Shown: positions 38,364 to 48,079 of the stretch, piece after piece
How positions within the stretch are numbered: position 1 is the first letter of the stretch
Layout of the letters: each line of letters begins with the position of its first letter
DNA from: Mikania micrantha
Taxonomy: Eukaryota; Streptophyta; Magnoliopsida; Asterales; Asteraceae
NCBI GenBank assembly: GCA_009363875.1
Contig: CM018685.1
Coordinates: 63,964,593 to 64,028,592, forward strand
Length of the DNA stretch: 64,000 nt
Direction: 5' to 3'
Position numbers and translations under genes: made by a program
The notes under the pieces: model-generated
The model's database searches: none
The model's input: the letters and a program-made list of their open reading frames with translations, nothing else
Told to the model about the DNA's origin: nothing

Positions 38364-41300
38364 ATGGCTCCGAAAAGAGGTCGTCCAGCTAAGAAAGCTA
38401 CTGAGAATATTACTTCCCCTGAACCGAATCCAGTTCCACCACCTGTTTCTGAAACAAATACCGTTCCTCTGGTGAACCAGGACCCAAACCCGACACCAAC
38501 GACAGCTCCTAGTGGGTCGGTATTGAATGAAGCAGCTATAGCCCGAATCGTAAAGGAACAGCTATCGGCTGCTGGCATTGTAATACCACCACAGCCACAT
38601 GTCACTTCTGGGTCTGGTCATGTGGAACATAATGCCACAGGTGGACATGTTGAAACTGTTCATACCACAGGCACAACTACTACTGCTCCTGATCCACCAC
38701 GACAGGGATGTACGTATAAATACTTTGCTTCCTGTAACCCACCTACTTTCACAGGTAGGGAAGGAGCGGCTGGACTCCTTAGGTGGATCGAGGAGATGGA
38801 AACAAAACTGAAAATCAGCCAGTGTCTGGAGGAGCATAAGGTGTCTTATGCTGCCTGTTCTTTGAAAGAATCAGCTCTTACCTGGTGGAATACCCAGGCT
38901 AAAACTTTGGGTTCTGTTACAGTTGATTCTATGGGCTGGAATGAATTCAAAACTCTGATTATGTCAGAGTACTGCCCAATCACTGAAATCCAAAAACTTC
39001 AGGAGGAATTCTGGAGTCACTCAATGGTCGGTGCTGATTCTTTAGCCTACACCGATCGTTTTCATGAACTTACTTGTCTACTTCCCAATATGTTTCCAAC
39101 TGAGGCAGCATTGATTGAGAAGTATATCAAAGGGTTGGTTCCCCAGATTCGGGGAAATGTAACTGCTGCTGAACCCACAACCCTCAAAAGAACCATTCTG
39201 TTGACCACCAAGCTTACCGATGAGGCGGTAAGAAGTGGTACATTGATCTCAAAATCTCAGACGGCCGTGGGCCGTAGTGAAGCTGGTACCTCGAACGTTT
39301 CTAAAGGTACCAAACGTAAATGGTTTGGCAAGTCCAAGACCAAAGCTCCAGCTGAAACCAGTCAGAACAAACCAACCGTGAAAAACTATGGAGCGGCGAT
39401 ACCAGAGAGGAAAGTTTACACTGGGCCGGCGCCCAAATGTGATAGGTGTCCCTACCATCACACAGGACCATGTCCTGTTTGTGCAAAATGTAATCGGGTA
39501 GGACACTATGCTAAATACTGCAACTTTCCTGCTCGTCAACCAAACCAAGCTCCACGACCCACTGCTCAAACGAACCGGTCATGTTACACTTGTGGAAGCC
39601 CTGATCACCTCATGCGCAATTGTCCAACCAATAACACCAATCCAGGGAATCAAGCTAGGGGTAGAGCTTTTCAGATTGGTGCAGCCGAGGCAAGACATGA
39701 TGCAAACATTGTCACTGGTACGTTCCTTCTCAATAATCTTTATGCATCAGTTTTATTTGACACAGGAGCAGATAAGAGTTTTATTTCTCCTGAATTTGCA
39801 TCATTACTTTCATTGCCTACGGTAGAACTAGAAACTCCTTATGTCATTGAGCTTGCAAATGGCAAGATGATCAAAACTAGCAGTGTTATTCAAGGATGTT
39901 CCTTGAATCTGAATGATCACCTTTTCTGTATCGACTTACTTCCTATTGAGCTTGGTAGCTTTGATGTCGTGGTAGGCATGAATTGGCTTTCTGATAACCA
40001 AGCGGAAGTTGTATGTCAAACTAAGGTGATCCGTATTCCATTACCTAACGGTAATACACTGGTAGTTCAAGGAGAACGAGCCGGTAGAAAACTTGGTCTC
40101 ATATCTTGTATGCGGGCTCAGAAATTTTTAAGGAAAGGCTGTTATGCTTTCCTGGCACACGTGACCGAGCACAATTCTTCACCTACACGTATCACTGATA
40201 TCCCAGTAGTCAAAGATTTTCCTGAAGTTTTTCCTGAAGATATATCAGGATTACCCCCAACAAGACAGGTTGAATTTCGTATTGACTTGATTCCTGGCGC
40301 TGCACCTGTTGCTAAAGCCCCGTATCGGCTTGCGCCATCTGAAATGCAAGAACTTTCAGGTCAATTACAGAAACTTCTTGATAAAGGTTTCATTCGACCC
40401 AGTTTTTCACCCTGGGGAGCACCAATTCTTTTTGTGAAAAAGAAAGATGGATCATTCAGGATGTGTATCGACTACAGGGAACTCAATAAACTGACAATCA
40501 AGAACCGTTATCCATTACCTCGTATTGATGATCTGTTTGATCAGTTGCAAGGTGCTACATATTTCTCAAAAATTGATTTGAGGTCCGGATATCATCAGTT
40601 ACGAATCCATGACAATGATGTTCCAAAAACTGCTTTCCGAACCCGGTACGGACATTACGAGTTTTTAGTAATGCCGTTTGGTTTAACCAATGCACCTGCA
40701 GTTTTTATGGATCTGATGAACCGAGTATGTAGACCTTATCTGGATAAGTTTGTGATTGTATTTATTGATGATATTCTCATTTATTCCCGGAACCAGCAGG
40801 AACATGCCCAACATCTGAAACTCATCTTAGAACTTCTAGCACGTGAACAGCTATATGCCAAATTTTCCAAGTGTGAATTTTGGTTACGAGAAGTTCAGTT
40901 TCTGGGGCATGTTGTGAATGAGAATGGTATTCAAGTGGATCCCAGTAAGATCAAAGCGGTAGAACAATGGGAGACACCCCGAACCCCGACTGAAATACGT
41001 CAATTCTTGGGGTTGGCAGGTTATTATCGTCGATTTATCAAGAACTTTTCAAAAATCGCTCTGCCACTTACCACTTTGACTCAGAAGAACCAACCGTTTA
41101 TATGGGGTTCCCAACAGGAGGAGGCTTTCCAACTGTTGAAACATAAACTCTGCAATGCACCTATTTTAGCACTACCGGAAGGTACAGATAACTTCACGGT
41201 TTATTGTGATGCTTCCCGTCAGGGACTTGGGTGTGTTTTAATGCAGAACGATAAGGTGATCGCTTACGCTTCTCGGCAGTTGAAAGTACACGAGAAGAAC

Positions 41301-43022
41301 TATACCACTCATGATCTAGAACTTGGTGCAGTTGTGTTTGCACTCAAGATTTGGAGACATTATCTGTACGGAACCAAGTGTATTGTGTACACGGATCACA
41401 AAAGTCTCCAACATATTCTAGATCAGAAAATGTTGAACATGCGACAAAGGCGATGGGTTGAACTCTTGAACGATTATGATTGTGAAATCCGTTATCACCC
41501 AGGCAAGGCAAATGTTGTGGCCGATGCCTTGAGTCGCAAGGAACGGGTCAAACCCCTACGTGTGAGAGCGTTAGGTTTGACTATCCAAACTAGTCTAATT
41601 CCTCAGATTAGAAATGCTCAGCAACAAGCTTTACAAACAACGAATTATTTTGCTGAGGGACTAAGAGGATTAGATAAGAAACTTGATACTAAGGTTGATG
41701 GACTGTTGTATTTCAAAGACCGAATGTGGATTCCTCTATTCGGTAACTCTCGAACAATTATCTTGGATGAGGCGCACAAATCCAGGTATTCTATTCATCC
41801 AGGTGCCGATAAAATGTATAAAGATCTTAGAGATTTTTACTGGTGGCCTGGGATGAAGAGAAACGTATCAGAATACGTGGACCGATGCTTAACGTGTCTT
41901 AAAGTGAAGGCTGAACACCAACGACCTTCTGGGTTACTCCAACAACCTGAGATTCCCATCTGGAAATGGGATCAGATCTCTATGGATTTCATTACAAAAC
42001 TACCCAAAACGTCACGTAACCATGACTCGATATGGGTTATCGTTGATCGCCTTACTAAATCTGCGCATTTCTTACCCATCCGAGAAGATTACTCTATGGA
42101 TCGACTGGCTAAACTCTATGTTAATGAGATTGTATCTCGACATGGAGTACCGATCTCTATCATTTCTGACAGAGATAGTCGATTTATGTCGCGATTTTGG
42201 CAAACTCTTCAGAATGCTCTGGGCACGCAAATCAATATGAGCACATCCTATCATCCACAAACGGATGGGCAAACGGAGCGAACAAATCAAACGTTAGAAG
42301 ACATGCTCAGAAGCTGTGTGATTGATTTTGGAGGTAGCTGGGATATTCATCTTCCACTTGTGGAATTCTCGTACAATAACAGCTACCATACCAGCATACA
42401 ATGCGCTCCATTCGAGGCACTGTATGGGCGCAAGTGCAGATCTCCTATTTGCTGGTCGGAAATAGGAGAAAATCAAATCATTGGCCCAGAATTCATCCAA
42501 GAAACCACTGACAAGATCGCACTGATTCAAGAACGAATTAAAGCTGCTCGCGATCGTCAAAAGAGTTATGCTGATAACCGTCGTAGACCACTAGAATTCC
42601 AAGTTGGTGATCGTGTAATGTTGAAAGTATCACCCTGGAAGGGCATTTTCAGATTTAGTAAACGAGGTAAACTCTCACCGAGATTTATAGGGCCATTTAA
42701 AATTCTTGAACGAATTGGATCTGTAGCCTACAGACTCGAATTACCTCTTGAACTCAGTAACATACATGACGTTTTTCACGTATCAAATCTGAAAAAGTGT
42801 TTAAACGATGAATCTTTGATCGTACCTCTCGAAGAACTTCAGATCAATGATAAACTTCAGTTTACCGAAGAACCGGTAGAAGTAATGGATCGAGAAGTTA
42901 AGGTACTTAAACGCAGTCGCATACCAATCGTTAAAGTTCGCTGGAGCTCTCAACGAAGACCTGAATATACCTGGGAACGTGAAGATCAGATGAAAGCAAA
43001 ATATCCTCACTTGTTCTCATAG
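38364..43022 (+). CDS. gag-pol: Tekay-2 Gag-Pol polyprotein with chromodomain
   Basis: The single frame encodes about 1552 aa. The frame is open slightly further upstream, but the ATG at 38364 (MAPKRGRPAKK) matches the Tekay-1 gag start and carries the same AT-hook-like RGRP. Domains: capsid (about 120-310, ESALTWWNTQAK), CCHC knuckles CAKCNRVGHYAKYC (about 372) and CYTCGSPDHLMRNC (about 406; its histidine is in place), protease LFDTGAD (about 464), RT FIDDILIYS (about 800), RNase H TVYCDASRQGLGCVL (about 945), integrase HHCC (from about 1135) and DDE core (D in SMDFITKLP, D in SDRDSRF, E in GQTERTNQTLEDML), chromodomain (EEPVEVMDREVKVL...VKVRWSSQRRPEYTWE, about 1499-1538). No stop or frameshift was seen, unlike the gag/pol split in Tekay-1. 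Confidence 0.96.
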   Translation: MAPKRGRPAKKATENITSPEPNPVPPPVSETNTVPLVNQDPNPTPTTAPSGSVLNEAAIARIVKEQLSAAGIVIPPQPHVTSGSGHVEHNATGGHVETVHTTGTTTTAPDPPRQGCTYKYFASCNPPTFTGREGAAGLLRWIEEMETKLKISQCLEEHKVSYAACSLKESALTWWNTQAKTLGSVTVDSMGWNEFKTLIMSEYCPITEIQKLQEEFWSHSMVGADSLAYTDRFHELTCLLPNMFPTEAALIEKYIKGLVPQIRGNVTAAEPTTLKRTILLTTKLTDEAVRSGTLISKSQTAVGRSEAGTSNVSKGTKRKWFGKSKTKAPAETSQNKPTVKNYGAAIPERKVYTGPAPKCDRCPYHHTGPCPVCAKCNRVGHYAKYCNFPARQPNQAPRPTAQTNRSCYTCGSPDHLMRNCPTNNTNPGNQARGRAFQIGAAEARHDANIVTGTFLLNNLYASVLFDTGADKSFISPEFASLLSLPTVELETPYVIELANGKMIKTSSVIQGCSLNLNDHLFCIDLLPIELGSFDVVVGMNWLSDNQAEVVCQTKVIRIPLPNGNTLVVQGERAGRKLGLISCMRAQKFLRKGCYAFLAHVTEHNSSPTRITDIPVVKDFPEVFPEDISGLPPTRQVEFRIDLIPGAAPVAKAPYRLAPSEMQELSGQLQKLLDKGFIRPSFSPWGAPILFVKKKDGSFRMCIDYRELNKLTIKNRYPLPRIDDLFDQLQGATYFSKIDLRSGYHQLRIHDNDVPKTAFRTRYGHYEFLVMPFGLTNAPAVFMDLMNRVCRPYLDKFVIVFIDDILIYSRNQQEHAQHLKLILELLAREQLYAKFSKCEFWLREVQFLGHVVNENGIQVDPSKIKAVEQWETPRTPTEIRQFLGLAGYYRRFIKNFSKIALPLTTLTQKNQPFIWGSQQEEAFQLLKHKLCNAPILALPEGTDNFTVYCDASRQGLGCVLMQNDKVIAYASRQLKVHEKNYTTHDLELGAVVFALKIWRHYLYGTKCIVYTDHKSLQHILDQKMLNMRQRRWVELLNDYDCEIRYHPGKANVVADALSRKERVKPLRVRALGLTIQTSLIPQIRNAQQQALQTTNYFAEGLRGLDKKLDTKVDGLLYFKDRMWIPLFGNSRTIILDEAHKSRYSIHPGADKMYKDLRDFYWWPGMKRNVSEYVDRCLTCLKVKAEHQRPSGLLQQPEIPIWKWDQISMDFITKLPKTSRNHDSIWVIVDRLTKSAHFLPIREDYSMDRLAKLYVNEIVSRHGVPISIISDRDSRFMSRFWQTLQNALGTQINMSTSYHPQTDGQTERTNQTLEDMLRSCVIDFGGSWDIHLPLVEFSYNNSYHTSIQCAPFEALYGRKCRSPICWSEIGENQIIGPEFIQETTDKIALIQERIKAARDRQKSYADNRRRPLEFQVGDRVMLKVSPWKGIFRFSKRGKLSPRFIGPFKILERIGSVAYRLELPLELSNIHDVFHVSNLKKCLNDESLIVPLEELQINDKLQFTEEPVEVMDREVKVLKRSRIPIVKVRWSSQRRPEYTWEREDQMKAKYPHLFS

Positions 43023-43072
43023 ACAATTGTCGACAGATAAGTCTTCACTAAATTTCGGGACGAAATTTCTGT

Positions 43073-43085
43073 AACAGGAGGAGAC
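43073..43085 (+). other. Tekay-2 polypurine tract
   Basis: The purine-rich aacaggaggagac lies directly before the 3' LTR. Confidence 0.75.
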
Positions 43086-45223
43086 TGTGACAATTGCAGG
43101 TAAAGATTACGTCATCAATGACGTTCACACGTTTGGTTGTTCTAGAAATCCGCGCGAAATTGATGATTGTAACTATTGCAGGTTTAAAGTATGCGAGAAA
43201 TCGAGAACATAGGAGAAAACGGATCGCGAAACGGAGTTACGGATTGTCCGGAATCGAAAAACGAAGAAAAATCTCTAAGTATTGGTCGAAAGGGCTTATC
43301 GCGGTACGCGGAGGTGGGCTTGAGAGTCCTCCGCGGTACGCAATGGTTGTTAAATATCTCAGATTCCCGAAAAACTTCGCGGTACGCGAAGCCAAAATAG
43401 ACTCTCCGTCGCGGTACGCGACGGATGAGGCGGTGGAACAAGTTGATCCTTTTATCAGATTTTCATGCAGATTATAATTTTATTACACTTCTCGAACTTC
43501 TTCGACCCTGCAGACGAAAAACCAAGATTTTGAAGCCTTCAAACAATCTTCTGAAGCCATTAGAAGCCACGAATCATCCCAGGGAACTTGTTTTCAAGTT
43601 CTGATCGTAGTTTTGAAGCCAGAAATCCGTCAGATTAGGTAATGATCCGTTTAAACCTTCTAGTTTGATTTTGATTGATTAGATCTTTATTTTGAACGTA
43701 ATGGCATAGTTAGGATTGTTGATTATTGCCTAGATGATGGCTAGGATTGATTATAAATGAAGAACACGAAGTTCTAACGGTTAAATCCTTGTTTTGATCC
43801 GTTGTGATGCCCGGTTTGCATGAAACCATACCCATGATTATAATGGTTTAATCCATTTGATTATAACAATGTAGGTGATTAGTTGGGTTAATCCTTGAAA
43901 TGCAAGATTAAATCCAAGTGTTTCAAACTAATCACAACCATTAACATACTCATTGGAACGATTATCTGATGTTTATGATAACAGTCAGATTAGTATGTTA
44001 AACATGGTTATTACACCTATTCTGATGCTACATTGTGATATTTCATGATATTTGGGTAATCAATAACAAGGATTTATCATTCCTAAGCCATTAAATTATC
44101 TAGAAACTGTTACAGTATCATAATCAACAACATTAACTATCTGGTTAATCAGAGATTATTCTGATTAATCAAGAGTGTCATCAACTTTGTATTAGGAATC
44201 TAATGCAATGTAGGTTCCTACATTATCATACATTGTATGATATAATCTTAAATTAATTAAATACATAATTAATATCGAGTTGATGATTTAGTAAGCAATG
44301 TCTTTGACATTGAACGTTCAGGAAGATTTAATCAACAAACTAGAACAGAAATAACTCATTGAATATTAATAAATGCAGAATCATCTCTGTACTATCAGTT
44401 TGGTGATACTCTGCTACACCTATACTATCAGGTGAGTTTCGTACCACCCCTGTTCTTTTAATGTTGTATAAACATCGGGGTATAACTGCTAAACTTTTCT
44501 TGATCATATGATATGTGTCACTGTTATCTGCGTGATTTCATGTGATTAACTGAATTTGTGGATTTCATGGGATTGTTGCCGTTAGTATCTCTATCATGAT
44601 ATCAAAGTCCTCATTCTTGAACTGTATCTAGTGAACCCATGTGTGGCCGAGCAGAAAACATTGATAGTACTATCGGTTGACACCCCATTCACTGGGAGGA
44701 TTGCATCTCCCCTGGTGTGAATGTTTGTTATCTGTTTCCTGAACTTCTTAATGGTGTGATAGACATTAAGATAATGAGGCAATAAGATATTTACCGACGG
44801 GTAATATCGAGAACTGAACATATCGTCCGAAAGGAACTAGATACGGGTCCCATGGTTATCCGGAACTGTGAACATGTATTTGAACTTAACTGTCATATCA
44901 TATGATTTAACTAAATTGTATGAACTCACCAGCTTTGTGCTGATGTTTTCGAAACTAAAACTTTTGCAGGCAATCAAGGACAACGGTGAGGATGCACTCA
45001 CAGCACTAGCAACAACTGTAATTAAATAAATTGTAATATGTATAAACTGTAATAATATTTGTAACCACGAACCTTGTAATGTAAGTTTTACTGTTCGTAA
45101 TCTGTGTGCTATGATGATACCGGATCAAGTAAGTCACCCCTCATGCTCTGAGACATCACCACTATGCTTCCGCTACCCTTTTGATGACATCATTCTCAGG
45201 TGACGAGAGGTGGGGGTGTGACA
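43086..45223 (+). repeat. Tekay-2 3' LTR
   Basis: This 2138-bp copy of the 5' LTR shows no indel and no substitution by eye. It is followed by the target duplication taata and then EPRV2 sequence. Confidence 0.95.
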
Positions 45224-45228
45224 TAATA

Positions 45229-46010
45229 CCAATTCCTGGTATCTGGTTTTAAAGTAAAATTTTTTAATTTATTTATTGTTTCATTTTTCATATTATTAAA
45301 TTGAGATTCTAATTTGTTACAAGAGGAATCTGTATTATAAGATTCATCATCTCCATCATTTATAGTATTTAGACTTAAATTTTTTAATTTTTCTAATGTT
45401 TCTAATTGTTCTTTCATTAGATTTAAATTTTTTTCTTTTTTATTTAAAATTATAGGAGTATCTATAGTAAAAGGTTTGAATATAGGATTTTCTATTTTAA
45501 TTTCTTTTCCTTTAATTTTTTCTTTTGCTTCTAATTCCGTTTTTTCATTTTCAATTCTTTCTAATTGTTCTCCTATAGTATTTAATTTTTCATTTGTATA
45601 ATTATTCTGACAAATAATTGTATTTAAATTTTTTGTATTATCGTCATTAAGATTTGCTAAAGGTACTCCTATATATTCTCTTCTTTCTTTTATAATTTTT
45701 ATATTCTCATGAGGAGGATGAATACTAACTAATTCTTCATTGTTTTTTATTAATGTATAATTTTTTGTAATTTTATTATTAACTGATATTTGTTCTATAG
45801 TAGGATATTTGATATTATTATTCTTACAATATATAGGTAACCAAGTAAAGAAAGTAATATTTTCATTATTGTTAATAATATAATCTTCCCATTCTTTTCT
45901 ATGTAGTAATCTAGATTCTTGATTAAATGTTTTATGATACCATATTAGATTATCTAAATTATATTCATTTAATATTTCACATCTTAAAAATTCATCATTT
46001 CTTTATTCAT
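45229..46010 (-). pseudogene. EPRV2 capsid-polymerase ORF, 5' part with early frameshift
   Basis: This part is homologous to the first 270 or so residues of the EPRV1 polyprotein (KLESQFNNM, INKLKNFTLKPDTRNWY at its end), where Tekay-2 interrupts. Relative to EPRV1 one A is missing in the run gaattttt near 45990, so the ATG at 46010 reads only eight codons before TAA, while the old frame stays open beyond. The open frame ending at 45196 runs by chance into the Tekay-2 LTR. Confidence 0.8.
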
Positions 46011-46011
46011 T

Positions 46012-46284
46012 TTAACAAGTAAATTTGGTTATTTCAGTAGAAATTATTCTTATCCTTTTAAATTGATATTCTATTTCTTCATTTAAATGGAATTGACGAT
46101 TTGTATAATAATATAATTTATTTACACGATCTTCTATATTTTCTTCTTCTATTTCATTATTAAAATAATTATCTATTTTTAATAGTTCATTTTGATAGTT
46201 ATGTAATTTTTCATAACACTCTATTATCAAAAATTTAAGAAGTCTCATTTGAGAATTTCTACACTGAATTTTTGTATCACTCAT
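46012..46284 (-). CDS. EPRV2 90-aa small ORF
   Basis: This is the homologue of the EPRV1 90-aa ORF (MSDTKIQCRNSQ start, ISTEITKFTC end). It is a paralogue of the preceding 85-aa ORF, from which it is separated by 1 nt. Its stop is followed after 1 nt by the polymerase ATG because the 69-aa ORF of EPRV1 is absent here. The function is unknown. Confidence 0.75.
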   Translation of the reverse strand: MSDTKIQCRNSQMRLLKFLIIECYEKLHNYQNELLKIDNYFNNEIEEENIEDRVNKLYYYTNRQFHLNEEIEYQFKRIRIISTEITKFTC

Positions 46285-46285
46285 T

Positions 46286-46543
46286 TTAACAAGTATATTT
46301 TGATATATTTTTAGAACAAATTTTTATAAGTTCATTATTAACTTTTATTTTATCTTGTAAAAAATATTTAAAATTCATATGATGGAATTTTTGTATTTTA
46401 TCATTATATTTATTTTCTTCTAAATATTGATTTGTTTTTTCTAACTCTATTTTATATATTTTTGATTTTTTATGAAATTCTTTTAATGCTGAAACATAAA
46501 ATTGAACTTGAGGATTCCTTCTTTGAATTCTAGTGTCACTCAT
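46286..46543 (-). CDS. EPRV2 85-aa small ORF
   Basis: Starts MSDTRIQRRNPQVQFYVSAL and ends NISKYTC. It overlaps the movement-protein stop by 4 nt. The frame is conserved with EPRV1. Lys-rich and helix-prone; the function is unknown. Confidence 0.75.
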   Translation of the reverse strand: MSDTRIQRRNPQVQFYVSALKEFHKKSKIYKIELEKTNQYLEENKYNDKIQKFHHMNFKYFLQDKIKVNNELIKICSKNISKYTC

Positions 46544-47613
46544 AATTGTTTTAAAAAATCCATATCAGATTTACTAGGATTATATGACTTATCAGATTTA
46601 TTATCTTCTTCTTGTTCATAAAAAGCCTTAGGTATAGAATTAGAATAATCTATTCCTGCTATTTTCATTGATTGTGATCTCATTAAATTACTTCTTTGTA
46701 TATTATTTATACTATTTATACTACTGCTTGATGTTGAATATCTAGCAGAAGTACTATTATTATTAAAAATTATTTCTATTGATCCATCATAATTTTCTAT
46801 TATATTTGATGTTTGATTTTCTGTATCTATGGGTTTTGGTGGATTTATATCTTGTAAATTCCATGATAAAGACTGTGTAATTTCATTCCATTTTAATCTT
46901 TTTGGTGTTATAACTTTTGCATGCATAGTATTTGCTTCAAATAATATAGTTTCATCTCTTGGAGATGATAATTTAGTTTTTGGCTCTATAGTAGTAGTCA
47001 TAGTTTTATAATAAACTCTATATATTACGACTGCAGCATTAGTTTTTTCTTTAAATTCTAAATTTCTTGTTTTTATTGTTAAAGTTAAAGTATCAAGAAT
47101 GTTTGGATCAAATAATCCTATAGAAAAATTAGGATAACAATTAAAATATATTGGACCATTGGCTATATTTGATTCAGCCATAGCTAATAATGAATTATTG
47201 AAATTAGTGTGTCTAGCATCTCTTAATATAGTTAATATGGGAGCATCTATTCCTAATCTGAACATAGGTTTTATAGCTACCTGTACTAATCCTATATGTA
47301 AAAATTTATAATTATTTCTATGGTTTAATATAGCTTCTTTAGATAATAATTGTAAATTTTGATGATCTTTATTTATAGGAATAGTTTGTTCAGTCATTTT
47401 GATTGAGTAATCTTGTAAGAAATCAAAAGTTCCTATTTTATATATAGTTTTTACATCTTGTTTAGGTATATTCCAATTTAATAAATTATTTTCAATTTGA
47501 GAAATACTTATTTCCAAAGAATTCATATTGTTGTTTAAATCTTCCTCTTGATCATTAGCTAAAGTATTTGAGCTATGATCTCTTCGTGATAAAAATCTAG
47601 ATATCTGATTCAT
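46540..47613 (-). CDS. EPRV2 movement protein, intact frame
   Basis: The 357-aa frame runs from the ATG at 47613 (MNQISRF), which is also the first methionine preserved in the EPRV1 inverted leader. The frame is open further upstream without an ATG. An acidic N-terminal region is followed by a 30K-type movement-protein core (IPKQDVKTIYKIGTFDF, KPMFRLGIDAPILTILRDA, IYFNCYPNFSIGLFDPNIL, RVYYKTMTTTIEP) and a Ser/Asn-rich tail. Such proteins modify plasmodesmata for cell-to-cell spread. Encoding it in a separate 5' ORF matches caulimoviruses, whereas badnaviruses and petuviruses embed it in a polyprotein. Confidence 0.88.
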   Translation of the reverse strand: MNQISRFLSRRDHSSNTLANDQEEDLNNNMNSLEISISQIENNLLNWNIPKQDVKTIYKIGTFDFLQDYSIKMTEQTIPINKDHQNLQLLSKEAILNHRNNYKFLHIGLVQVAIKPMFRLGIDAPILTILRDARHTNFNNSLLAMAESNIANGPIYFNCYPNFSIGLFDPNILDTLTLTIKTRNLEFKEKTNAAVVIYRVYYKTMTTTIEPKTKLSSPRDETILFEANTMHAKVITPKRLKWNEITQSLSWNLQDINPPKPIDTENQTSNIIENYDGSIEIIFNNNSTSARYSTSSSSINSINNIQRSNLMRSQSMKIAGIDYSNSIPKAFYEQEEDNKSDKSYNPSKSDMDFLKQL

Positions 47614-47677
47614 TATTTGTATTTGTTTTAATGATAAAATTTTTTGAATTAACTTAATCAATATTTTGAAATATTCA

Positions 47678-47786
47678 GATTATACTGAGGGAACATCCCC
47701 AAAGCCCAAGACGTGGTCCGGCTGCTCTCTATCTTGGAGCCTTACGCTAATCCAACCGTCTAGCCGATAGGACTTGCCAACACAGC
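47678..47786 (-). ncRNA. Conserved GC-rich leader element, EPRV2 copy
   Basis: This is the counterpart of 20372-20481, with about four or five differences in 110 nt. It lies between the primer site and the movement-protein start. It is much more GC-rich and better conserved than its AT-rich flanks. The function is unknown. Confidence 0.45.
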
Positions 47787-47892
47787 ATAGTTCCAAATAT
47801 TCAAAATATGACGTTGTTTTTTCAATAAATTTTTCCATTATAACATTTACAAATAATTAATTAGAGTATTTAGACATAATATCACTTGAATC

Positions 47893-47907
47893 ATGGCTCT
47901 GATACCA
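47893..47907 (-). other. EPRV2 primer-binding site (tRNA-iMet)
   Basis: On the minus strand TGGTATCAGAGCCAT matches the complement of the initiator tRNA-Met 3' end, the primer used by Caulimoviridae. Viral homology stops at its first base: 47908 onward shows no resemblance to the EPRV1 leader. Confidence 0.8.
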
Positions 47908-48045
47908 TTACCCTCCCTTATAGCGTTAACCGCTTAACCCTAGCGTTTTTTGCCCGAATCTTAATTTTTTTTTTTTCATGGTTTTTATTATGCATAAATA
48001 AGGGGTTCTTTTTTGTGTTTTTGCTAATTCATCACCATTTAGAAG

Positions 48046-48079
<34 letters not shown>

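Larger units (their letters stand above)
33697..45223 (+). mobile_element. Tekay-2: complete Ty3/gypsy chromodomain retrotransposon with extra ORF
   Basis: This 11527-bp element has TG...CA ends, a 5-bp target duplication taata (33692-33696 and 45224-45228) and two 2138-bp LTRs at a constant 9389-bp offset with no difference seen. It has a tRNA-iMet primer site and one uninterrupted gag-pol frame with a chromodomain. Between the primer site and gag lie an additional ORF (36187-37008) and a hairpin-rich tandem repeat array, both absent from Tekay-1. It is inserted antisense in the EPRV2 polymerase gene. Identical LTRs and intact frames suggest a very young, possibly autonomous copy. Confidence 0.95.
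28101..47907 (-). mobile_element. EPRV2: second endogenous caulimovirid genome, split by Tekay-2
   Basis: Minus-strand viral sequence runs from a tRNA-Met primer site at 47907 through leader, movement protein, two small ORFs and capsid-polymerase (interrupted at 45228/33697 by Tekay-2), then the Trp/Tyr-rich ORF, promoter and 48-codon ORF. It ends in a second partial promoter copy at the (AT)n tract. Without Tekay-2 it is about 8.28 kb, including a 337-bp repeat. It is the same lineage as EPRV1, with high protein similarity, but a distinct copy. The reading frame of the capsid-polymerase ORF is broken by a 1-nt deletion near its start and by Tekay-2. Confidence 0.9.

Noticed and set aside
45196..47907. 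Initially read as a third, separate EPRV fragment
   Set aside because: The coding sequence ending at 45229 continues at 33696 across a Tekay-2 insertion with matching taata duplications, so it is the other half of EPRV2.
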